Of a stretch of DNA of 52,141 bases, positions 9,046 through 16,145 are shown piece after piece. The translations under genes were made by a program, and so were the position numbers. Numbering within the stretch: the stretch's first letter is position 1; each line of letters begins with the position of its first letter. The notes below the pieces were generated by a model. The model searched no databases. It had not been told where the DNA came from and worked only from the letters and a program-made list of their open reading frames with translations. The DNA is from Candidatus Obscuribacterales bacterium (GTDB lineage: Bacteria; Cyanobacteriota; Vampirovibrionia; Obscuribacterales; Obscuribacteraceae), in contig JAIERK010000016.1 of the NCBI GenBank assembly GCA_019746975.1, positions 1 through 52,141 of the forward strand, in the 5' to 3' direction.

Positions 9046-9398
9046 TTGGGTTGATGGCTGTTGAAAAACCGCCTGAGGTGAGGTTTTCGAGCCACGGTCT
9101 GATCTATCGATTTAAAAGCGCTTTCCGATATCGGAAAGCACTTTTAAATCGATTTATATCTGAGAATCCCTTGGTCAGCCGTTTTAGCGAGTTCGGTCTG
9201 ATTCGCCCCGCAGGGAGGCACTTGGCAAATTCATATCTTTTGCGAACGATCTACCGATTAGGCAAATCAGCACACCCTTTTGTAATTGCCGCATTCAGCA
9301 GAATACTTTGAACAATGGTCGGAGCACACAAGACCATCGGTATGTGCTTCGATGAGTGGATCCAGTTTCAAATCGCATAGGTGTATTAATCGACAGAA
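9046..9398. other. 353-bp intergenic region with 48-bp palindrome
   Basis: Separates the chimera (its promoter side) from the 3' end of the SDR gene; both genes are on the minus strand. It holds the near-perfect palindrome at 9106-9153 and a smaller inverted pair (AAAACC / GGTTTT) at about 9065-9088. No gene seen. Confidence 0.6.
9106..9153. repeat. 48-bp near-perfect palindrome
   Basis: Two 24-base arms (ATCGATTTAAAAGCG... and ...CACTTTTAAATCGAT) meet without a spacer at GAT|ATC. Only one position departs from perfect symmetry, and it is a G-T type pair in RNA. The palindrome is upstream of the transposase-derived gene by about 60 bp. It could be an operator, a recombination or transposition end, or a cruciform/terminator structure. 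Its central part (TTCCGATATCGGAA) recurs with one change at 20011-20024. Confidence 0.85.
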
Positions 9399-10337
9399 TC
9401 AATCTGTCTCTTCAAAAAAATACGCCTGTATTTTCGAATCGTCGACCCAACAAAGGTATCTGGTTTCTTCGCAGGAATGACGTGATTGAATGCACTGCAA
9501 GAAGCCATCTTTGTATGTAGGGAAGTGCAATTTGATGTCCAATTCTCTAGTCAGTTTTTCGGCGTTGATCTGGCGGTTGGAGCGCAGTGTGTAATGAACT
9601 TCCTCAATCGGAACCGAATCAGGCATCGGAATGTTCAATTGATTACATAACCATTCGACGACCTCGAGTTGAGTGGCGGGATTCTTGTCGCCGACGACAT
9701 AGAGGCTTCCAGGCTTTGCTTTCGCAAAGACAGCTCCGATGATCATCGCCAGATCAAAAAGATGGATACGAGATGAATAGCGCGAACCGTCTCCGGGAAG
9801 TTTATAAACACCCTTCAAGAGACTTAGATGCAAACCGTATTCGGGACCATAAAGAGAAGGTGCTCTCAAGATAACTGCTCCTTTGGAACGCCAGATTTGC
9901 TCTGCCTCCAGCCGCCGCGCGCTCAATGGATCAGATGTATCAACAGATGACTCCTCTGTGACTACACCGGTTGTGCCACCATATACGGAGGTGCTGGAAA
10001 TGTAGACTATTTTTCTTGCATTGCCAATTTGTCGCGAAAGCATTTCATCGGAAAAGCCGTCTGGAGGAAAACTTACGAGGACATCGGCGTTTTGCGAAAT
10101 GTCTTGAATAGTAGGAACCGTCTCCGACGCGTCTGACAGAGTGGTGAGCTCCTCAGCACCGGAATTCGATTGCACTTCGAAATCGGATCCGATGAGAACG
10201 GGTTCTATACCGATCGAGCGCAACTCTTGTAACCGGTTTGCGCTCCTCGTAGTACCGTACCGTATCTCGTATATACCGTCGCGACGAACAACGGCATTTG
10301 CCACATTGCCGACTCCGAGGAACAGTATGTCAGTCAA
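9399..10337 (-). CDS. NAD-dependent epimerase/dehydratase-like SDR protein
   Basis: 312 residues from a TTG start. The Rossmann nucleotide-binding start ILFLGVGNVANAVV and the motif KIVYISSTSVYG place it in the extended short-chain dehydrogenase group, closest in style to YeeZ-like proteins. RAPSLYGPEYGLH and the later RIHLFDLAMIIGAVFAKAKPG region follow the usual epimerase order. Substrate unknown. The start codon lies one base beyond the stop of the upstream gene, with GGGAG about ten bases upstream inside that gene, so translation is probably coupled to the MshEN-like protein. The last 30 residues (HSCEETRYLCWVDDSKIQ) look unusual and may be a lineage-specific tail. Confidence 0.85.
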   Translation of the reverse strand: MTDILFLGVGNVANAVVRRDGIYEIRYGTTRSANRLQELRSIGIEPVLIGSDFEVQSNSGAEELTTLSDASETVPTIQDISQNADVLVSFPPDGFSDEMLSRQIGNARKIVYISSTSVYGGTTGVVTEESSVDTSDPLSARRLEAEQIWRSKGAVILRAPSLYGPEYGLHLSLLKGVYKLPGDGSRYSSRIHLFDLAMIIGAVFAKAKPGSLYVVGDKNPATQLEVVEWLCNQLNIPMPDSVPIEEVHYTLRSNRQINAEKLTRELDIKLHFPTYKDGFLQCIQSRHSCEETRYLCWVDDSKIQAYFFEETD

Positions 10338-10338
10338 A

Positions 10339-11973
10339 CTAGCTCTCCCATCCTAGCTCTTTCAAGGCAGAGTCGAGATCGATGCGGCTGCGCTGGCAGT
10401 AGTGAAGCGCAATAATCGCTTTACCTTCTTCCAGCTTTCTCCTGCCGATGAGATCGTTACACTTCAAGGCACCATCCGCGGTGTGGCGGTCAAGCTTACC
10501 AGCCTTAACCAGAATGTTGACGATTTGACCACCGTGCTTGTCTCTGACCTTGCTTGCCGTTTCGTGGTCGAAATCGCTGACGAGCTGAGCCTTTTTGAGA
10601 AGCTGAAGCGCATTAGTCGATTCTGAAGTTTCGCCTGTGGTGTCTTGAGATTTTCTGCCAACGCCGAATACTTCGAGGCAAAGTGCATCGATAGCATCAT
10701 CCTTGGTCATGGCTCCCGACCGGATGCTCTCTTGCAACTTCAATGCCTGACGAATCACAGGACCGCGAATAATAGCTGCTTCTACAAGAATCTGACCGAG
10801 AGGCGGCGCGAGATGCTTCAGGTCGGCGGGCGTTAACGGCGCTGCGATAAGCTTGGGATCTACAGCGCCACCGCGTATGTGCGCTCGGCGAACGGCTTCG
10901 GCGGCTTGGGCTGTTGAAAGGCTGCCGGACCTGACTAGCTCCTGCAACTGCAGAGCGGCATCGATTGTACTTTCGGGAACCAAGCCGGCTTCCACGAGAA
11001 ATTGCCCGAGCCTGACGTTGGGGCGTGGTTTGGCAGGATCAGGCGCTACAGGCGGTACTGACTGTAGCGCTTGCACACCGGACTCCAGATAACCCGGCTG
11101 TGTGCCTGGCTGAACACCTGCAGGCGCGTAGCCCGGCGGGTAGCGATATTGCTGCTGCGGATAGCCAGGCGGATAGTAACCTTGCGGATAACCTGGATAG
11201 CCAGCCGGATACTGATATCCTGCTTGATACGGATAACCTGGAGGGTAACCTGGCGGTAACGGCAGCGTGGGCTGGACTCCACTCATCGTCTCCGGCGACG
11301 CCGTTACGGCCGGGACCGGCTCTTGAACGGCTGGAGCCTCCACTCTTGGTGGTTCTTGCCTGACCTCTTGTCTTATTGGTTCAGCCTTCTTGGGCTCTGG
11401 CATCTTCGCAACTTCTTTAACGGCTTCTTGCGCGACTTTGACTTCCGGCTCTGGCACAACAGGCGGGACTATCGCCCATTCGTTGTCCGGGTCGATAGGG
11501 GCGTTAGGCTGCCCCTCGAAAAACCCGAGTGGCGCTTTTCCGACTTCGATTTTCTCATTACCAGAAAGAAAAGCACTGCCGAACTCCGGCTTTTCAGGCA
11601 AATTGGTCTCAGTCCTTGATGCGGCGCTCCTTCCTGCGGAAACAGGTCGGGCTCCTCCAAAGTCAGTCTCGACTTCTTCCGGAATCGACAGCATTAAAAC
11701 GTCGTACAACAGCTCGACATCATCAAACGGCGAGCTCCACACGACTCTGGATTTGCCACCCTCTCCTTCGTACAGCGTCCATATCGGGTCGCCGCCGGCC
11801 AACTCCAGACGAATAGTGAGACTGTATCTCACACCGGTCATCTTGTTCTGCCAGGGTAACTCGACCGTGCATCCCTTCGCCTTCTTCGCTTCTTCTGACA
11901 GACTGCGAACATCTGCAACTTTGGGAGCATGCAGCAACGCAGTCAGTCGAACATGTTTTTTAGGTCTATACAT
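10339..11973 (-). CDS. MshEN-like modular protein with Pro/Tyr-rich linker, copy 1
   Basis: 544 residues from ATG 11973 (protein begins MYRPKKH, matching MYKPQPK of its paralogue at 31487); a start at 12009 would add 12 residues. Residues 1-110 are a domain shared with the paralogue (GCTVELPWQ, PIWTLYEGE, ELLYDVLMLS). Residues about 110-315 are acidic then Pro/Gly/Tyr-rich (repeated GYP). Residue 321 begins RLGQFLVEAGLVPESTID, which continues to Q344 and fits the 24-residue MshEN cyclic di-GMP-binding pattern at nearly every position; a degenerate second copy is at 391-414, and a third helical module ends the protein. MshEN domains normally cap type II secretion/pilus ATPases, but no ATPase is present here. 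Binding is inference. Confidence 0.75.
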   Translation of the reverse strand: MYRPKKHVRLTALLHAPKVADVRSLSEEAKKAKGCTVELPWQNKMTGVRYSLTIRLELAGGDPIWTLYEGEGGKSRVVWSSPFDDVELLYDVLMLSIPEEVETDFGGARPVSAGRSAASRTETNLPEKPEFGSAFLSGNEKIEVGKAPLGFFEGQPNAPIDPDNEWAIVPPVVPEPEVKVAQEAVKEVAKMPEPKKAEPIRQEVRQEPPRVEAPAVQEPVPAVTASPETMSGVQPTLPLPPGYPPGYPYQAGYQYPAGYPGYPQGYYPPGYPQQQYRYPPGYAPAGVQPGTQPGYLESGVQALQSVPPVAPDPAKPRPNVRLGQFLVEAGLVPESTIDAALQLQELVRSGSLSTAQAAEAVRRAHIRGGAVDPKLIAAPLTPADLKHLAPPLGQILVEAAIIRGPVIRQALKLQESIRSGAMTKDDAIDALCLEVFGVGRKSQDTTGETSESTNALQLLKKAQLVSDFDHETASKVRDKHGGQIVNILVKAGKLDRHTADGALKCNDLIGRRKLEEGKAIIALHYCQRSRIDLDSALKELGWES

Positions 11974-12429
11974 CGCAAACTCAACCAGAGACTGTCTTAT
12001 CAGACACAACCAAACCGAGGTCCAAATAGTACTTACCCACCAGTCGACGCCGTTCTACTCTTGAAATCAAAAATACGTTTCAAACAATAATCAGAATATC
12101 TAATATGGTATTTCTTCGATGAATCCGGCAGCGAGTCCGCTCTGCCGCCAAGGACCAGCTCTACCGTAGGGCTTAACTGAGCAGCACTGCTAGCATAGGC
12201 TCTTTTTCGTAAGTTAAATACGACGGCGGCGCCGCGGCGATGAAATCCGCCAGCCAATCGCCCTGCCACAGAGACCCGCTCCACAGGACGGCTTCCCGGG
12301 CGCCACTAATATTGCAAACGTTCACTTGCGGGACGTTTTGATGCAGCTTTCGGTAAGGAGCTTTCGGCAGAACATGCCGGCATAACATGTTCTGCAAAAC
12401 GGAGGGCGAGTCGCCACGTGATTAGCTAC
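11974..12429. other. 456-bp intergenic region
   Basis: Lies between two minus-strand genes and should contain the promoter of the MshEN-like gene. It holds a small hairpin at 12126-12147, a GC palindrome (GCGGCGCCGC) at 12226-12235 and a 10-bp inverted repeat at 12367-12395. The two short open frames on the minus strand lack ribosome sites and recognisable protein character, so I do not call them. Confidence 0.5.
12367..12395 (-). other. 10-bp inverted repeat downstream of minus-strand gene
   Basis: GCAGAACATG at 12367-12376 and CATGTTCTGC at 12386-12395 flank a 9-base spacer, about 35 bases after the stop of the gene at 12430-12990. It can form a 10-bp stem but lacks a T-run on the minus strand. 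Possible 3' processing hairpin or operator. Confidence 0.45.
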
Positions 12430-12990
12430 CTAATACTGAGAAGCGTATGGATCTTTGTCGTAAGACGGATAGGACAGCGTCGGCGCCGTATAGCTGTGCT
12501 GTGAATAAGATGGCGGCGAACTAGATGCACTTTGAGGTATGGAGACAAGAGGGCTAGAAGGCGAACGATGCGTCAAGGGGATGTTGAGGTCGGCCACTAC
12601 CTGCAAGTGCCCCTGTGGCAAGTTTCGCGCGTAAAAGGTGTGTTGAGTCTTGCCCACGAAAAAGCGGACGCCACCATTTCCGGTGTACGTTCGCACCACA
12701 CCCTCAAATTGGTCAGGAGATTTGCTCCAACCGCCGTTGGCCTGTCTGTACAGGACATTGCCTCGCATCAGAACGTCATCTTCGACATCGGCAGGAACGG
12801 GGCAAAACTGCTCCCACTCCGCTCTCATTCGACCTACCAGAACCTGCACGTGCTCCTGACCGTACAGCCAGGCTCCTCGATATCGGTCCATAGCGGTGTT
12901 GAGGTCGATGTATCGTCTACCTGACTGGGCATCGGCTTTTAGATAGGAATCAGACGCATTGGCGCTGAACGTCTCTTGCTGCTTTGGCAT
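12430..12990 (-). CDS. Unknown protein with Ser/Pro/Tyr-rich tail
   Basis: 186 residues from ATG 12990. The folded part (about residues 20-135) contains aromatic-rich segments such as RYRGAWLYGQEHVQVLVGRM and VRFFVGKTQHTFYARNLPQG. Residues 140-186 are a low-complexity Ser/Pro/Tyr tail. No signal peptide from this start. The frame is open upstream for 26 more codons, up to the TAA that ends the preceding TPR gene in the same frame, and that stretch (SGILLTGEVKSAAAYDE) looks coding. The real start is therefore uncertain, and read-through or a stop mutation in a once longer protein is possible. Family not recognised. Confidence 0.6.
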   Translation of the reverse strand: MPKQQETFSANASDSYLKADAQSGRRYIDLNTAMDRYRGAWLYGQEHVQVLVGRMRAEWEQFCPVPADVEDDVLMRGNVLYRQANGGWSKSPDQFEGVVRTYTGNGGVRFFVGKTQHTFYARNLPQGHLQVVADLNIPLTHRSPSSPLVSIPQSASSSPPSYSQHSYTAPTLSYPSYDKDPYASQY

Positions 12991-13068
12991 CTCGTCGTAA
13001 GCAGCCGCGCTCTTAACTTCACCGGTAAGAAGAATTCCAGACAGTTGCCGTCCCCCCGTCGCTTGTAG

Positions 13069-14343
13069 TTACAACTTAAAGTGTTCCTCTCCATGAGGTG
13101 TATGCACATGGAGATACCTTCGCGAAACCTCCTCTGCCTCCTCATTTTTTCCTTGCTTCCTTAACAGCGCCGAAAGAGATACAGGCAGCTCATAAAGGCG
13201 GCGTTTGGCATCGTGCGGCAGTGTTTCATAACTGGCAAATGCCTTTCTATATGCCGATTCCGCTTCTTTGACTTGATTGTGGCTCTGATAGAAGTGACCT
13301 AATTCGACGAGACAATCAGTTAGCAGGTATTCGTCCTTCGGCGACCGCTTCTCCTCGATCGCAACAGCTTCCTTGTATAGAGCTAGAGCAGCGTCGGTCT
13401 TACCAAGCTGATCGTTGCCCTTTGCGAGATTGAGCAACGCCGGAGTATTCTTGTGATGCCCCTCTCCATGAACGTGCTTGCCGAGCTCGAATGCGGACGT
13501 GTAGTGCTTATGAGCTTTTTCATGCTGTTTCGTGTGAGCACAAGATAGTCCCAGGTAGTGGTGGATCGGGATAAGGTCATGCTTTCGGTCGTCCTTCAGT
13601 TCGTTAGCAAGGGCAAGGGCGCGCTCCAGGTATTTGATCGCTTCGTCGAATTCCTGGCATTCGTAACAACTGATACCGAGGGTGGTGAGATCGCGGACGA
13701 TCTCGATATGTTTTTCACCATAATGCTTTTGGTCTATATCCAGCGCTTGATTGAGCAGCTCGATCGACTCTTTGTAGCGCTTTTCTCCGGCATACAGCCT
13801 GGCGAGATTGTGCATCGTGACAGCAAGCTCCGGTGCATCGGGCTTGAGAACAGCGCGCTTGATTTCCAGAGATTTCTGAAACCACTCTTCGGCTTCGTGC
13901 CGCCTGTGAAGCGCGTCGCAGACAATAGCGAGATTACCCATCGTCTCCGCAATCAACACGTCGTCCCTTTTCAACAATCGTTGCCTGATATCCAAGGCGC
14001 GATGCAGATTAGTAAATGACTTCTCGTACTCTCCGGTGCGCGTGTAAAGGTGATTGAGCTGATTGAGAGTTGTCGCCAGGTTGAGTTCCTGTGATTTTTC
14101 TTGCTCCGCGAACCTAGCAGCTTCCTGCCAGCTCTTGCGGGACAACTCCAGATCACCTTTGATGAAAGCATCTTCGGCCTTTCTCTCGAGAGCCTCCCAT
14201 TTCACATTCAGTGAAGCGGCAGTCTCGGGTGCGGCACCAGATTCGGTGGCATGAATCGAGGTCGGCATCACGACGAGCATTGCCAGCGCAATAAAGATGC
14301 AAATACCCCGACTTCGGGTGCGGGCAGTTTGCTTTCTAATCAT
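13069..14343 (-). CDS. Exported TPR protein, kinesin-light-chain-like repeats
   Basis: 424 residues, ATG 14343 with GAGGA upstream. The signal peptide is GICIFIALAMLVVMPTSIHA. Residues about 45-410 are consecutive tetratricopeptide repeats of about 40 residues, the long type with motifs such as AETMGNLAIVCDALHRRHEA, LAVTMHNLARLYAGEKRYKE and LLNLAKGNDQLGKTDAALAL. The protein is almost entirely repeat, implying a scaffold. It ends with a TAA at 13069-13071 that is in the same frame as the following gene. Part of the secreted TPR set that dominates this region. Confidence 0.88.
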   Translation of the reverse strand: MIRKQTARTRSRGICIFIALAMLVVMPTSIHATESGAAPETAASLNVKWEALERKAEDAFIKGDLELSRKSWQEAARFAEQEKSQELNLATTLNQLNHLYTRTGEYEKSFTNLHRALDIRQRLLKRDDVLIAETMGNLAIVCDALHRRHEAEEWFQKSLEIKRAVLKPDAPELAVTMHNLARLYAGEKRYKESIELLNQALDIDQKHYGEKHIEIVRDLTTLGISCYECQEFDEAIKYLERALALANELKDDRKHDLIPIHHYLGLSCAHTKQHEKAHKHYTSAFELGKHVHGEGHHKNTPALLNLAKGNDQLGKTDAALALYKEAVAIEEKRSPKDEYLLTDCLVELGHFYQSHNQVKEAESAYRKAFASYETLPHDAKRRLYELPVSLSALLRKQGKNEEAEEVSRRYLHVHTPHGEEHFKL

Positions 14344-14398
14344 GCAGCCATATCCTCGAGATTTACAGGAGGAATATATTAGCGCATTTATGTAAATA

Positions 14399-15370
14399 CT
14401 ACATTCTTCCCCAGAAGGGATTGATCAAGTGCGAGAACGACGTAACCGACCGGCGAGACGTCTCATTGTTGAAATAGAGGATGTCTGTCTCATGCTGTTC
14501 TTTCGGACTGCAGTTGTCATAAAGCAGCGTGTCCATCAATGTCGGCTTTTTGAAAAACGGCATGAGGAACTGCTCCGTCGATTCAAACACTTCACCGTCA
14601 TTAAACGTCTCGTAGTCGACAATTCGAAGATTGGTGATATCGAAGGCGTACTCGTCAAGTTTGTCCAGCTCGTTGAGACGCCAGGTGACACAGCGTGCAT
14701 CGTTGTGTTCGGAAGTCAAAAGTTTGCCTGCGGATTGATAGCTCTCGAGGGTACCATGTTTTCCAGACACGAATGTGCGGGCTTCGCCCTTGTATACATA
14801 GGCGGTGATGATAACTTCGTCCTTGCCTTTGACGACCTGTACACATCCGGCACCACCGGTAGACTTGAGGTCATCTATCGCCATGAGGAATGTTCTGCGT
14901 GGCGCACGACTCATCGAGCGTATGTTGCTCTGACCGTAGAGGGTCGAAGCCATACCATTGGCGGTGGCATTGTTGAGCAAACTGAGGTTAAAGGTACAAT
15001 CGACTTCCTTTAGAACCATCAAGAGCTCAGCGAATGCGCCTTCTCCAAGCGTCGCTTGCTTGTGCCCTCGACGGCGAAAGCTGCAACATATTCCGCGACC
15101 ATCCAGAGTAATTAGGGTGGCTCGAGCTTTGAGATTGTCGGATGCTACATGCAGCGCGCAGGTGACGCCTCTCGCCTGAATGTAGTGAAACAGTTGACGA
15201 AATCGAATATGTCTGGCAAGTATAACTTTCAATCCGAACATATCTCGATCGAATGATACGCCACCGACAAAACGACGGCAGTCTCCCTTGTGCGTCTTCG
15301 GATTGGTAAGCGAACGGCGAAGTCGGTGTGCGTCTTGCCTTTTTTCATAGGCGCGCAGGCGGTTCAACAT
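14399..15370 (-). CDS. Unknown protein, possibly DUF4388-like
   Basis: 323 residues from ATG 15370 (GAGGG ten bases upstream); ATG 15421 would add 17 residues with no ribosome site. No signal peptide. Residues about 55-150 loosely resemble DUF4388/PATAN-type modules: FRQLFHYIQARGVTCALHV, a GRGICCSFRRRGHK hairpin, then FAELLMVLKEVDCTFNLSLL. The second half is mixed, with VVKGKDEVIITAYVYKGEAR strands. The resemblance is by pattern only. It is 55 bp upstream of the TPR gene on the same strand, so they may be co-transcribed. Confidence 0.65.
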   Translation of the reverse strand: MLNRLRAYEKRQDAHRLRRSLTNPKTHKGDCRRFVGGVSFDRDMFGLKVILARHIRFRQLFHYIQARGVTCALHVASDNLKARATLITLDGRGICCSFRRRGHKQATLGEGAFAELLMVLKEVDCTFNLSLLNNATANGMASTLYGQSNIRSMSRAPRRTFLMAIDDLKSTGGAGCVQVVKGKDEVIITAYVYKGEARTFVSGKHGTLESYQSAGKLLTSEHNDARCVTWRLNELDKLDEYAFDITNLRIVDYETFNDGEVFESTEQFLMPFFKKPTLMDTLLYDNCSPKEQHETDILYFNNETSRRSVTSFSHLINPFWGRM

Positions 15371-15576
15371 AGAGCGTGTTCCCTCTTCGAGCGGCCGGTC
15401 AAAACACAAGCACCAAGCCATAATACCCAGCGGACTTTATATATTAGCTTCTAATTGTGAAGCTTTCGTGTCAATCTAAACTCTCAAAAACGCTTTCGAT
15501 GCGGAAATTCCCACTGCGACCGCGTCTTTCCAAATCCTTTCAGATTGTGATGAAGTCAAGCCGCTGAAGCCGAATA

Positions 15577-15607
15577 GTGAGATCGCCGTGAGATCGCCGT
15601 GAGATCG
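15577..15607. repeat. Short tandem repeat, 11-bp unit
   Basis: GTGAGATCGCC occurs twice in tandem at 15577-15598, followed by a partial third copy GTGAGATCG. It lies in the 290-bp region between two minus-strand genes. Likely replication slippage; a regulator-binding role cannot be excluded. Confidence 0.7.
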
Positions 15608-15659
15608 GGCAGGTAGAAACCCGCATCAAAAGCGCAAAACAGCATGGTGCACTTCTACA

Positions 15660-16145
15660 TCAGCAAATGATGGAATCTACAGTCCACCCCAAGCCTTTGC
15701 AGAAAGGACAAACCGTCCATTCATCAGGGTCTTGCGAGCTATTGTAGAAGATGCGTTCAGGACCGCATTGTCTACAGCCAGATGCATTTTCAGGTTGCTT
15801 CGGTAGGAGCTCGCGAAGCTCTGGTAATTGCAGCTCTTTTGCACCGCTCACCACTCCAAAGGCGATTTGTTCGATGTCTTCGGTAACACGCGGATCGCGA
15901 CGGTCCCCCGAGAGTCCGTCATAGTCCCACACAATGACATTTCCGTCGAATCTCAGGAAAATCGCCACACCCGAACGATTGGTCAACAATACAGCATCGT
16001 TGTGCAGGAGCACTTCATTGCTTGATTTTCGACTGGCGATCTGTTGGGTTTGCACAAGGGAAAGTCGAGCAATCAGCTCTGGTCCTATCGTTAGACTCGT
16101 CGTCGTCGACACCGAATCTGGCGCGTAATCGTCGTCAATAGACAT
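15660..16145 (-). CDS. Small protein with C-terminal zinc-knuckle-like cysteines
   Basis: 161 residues from ATG 16145; ATG 16160 and TTG 16166 are alternatives. The ATG at 16145 overlaps the last codons of the upstream glycosyltransferase gene, indicating translational coupling. The middle of the protein has AVLLTNRSGVAIFLRFDGNV and VIVWDYDGLSG strands. The C-terminal 40 residues carry CRQCG and CPFCKGLGW, a four-cysteine arrangement of the zinc-ribbon kind. Function unknown. The pairing with a membrane glycosyltransferase suggests a related role, but that is inference. Confidence 0.65.
   Translation of the reverse strand: MSIDDDYAPDSVSTTTSLTIGPELIARLSLVQTQQIASRKSSNEVLLHNDAVLLTNRSGVAIFLRFDGNVIVWDYDGLSGDRRDPRVTEDIEQIAFGVVSGAKELQLPELRELLPKQPENASGCRQCGPERIFYNSSQDPDEWTVCPFCKGLGWTVDSIIC

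Noticed and set aside
7960..9160. Complete insertion sequence
   Set aside because: No DDE core, no terminal inverted repeats bounding the gene and no target duplication; only transposase-like segments remain.
12367..12395. LexA/SOS-type operator
   Set aside because: The inverted repeat includes GAACAT and ATGTTC, but spacing does not fit known LexA boxes and it lies downstream of a gene rather than at a promoter.
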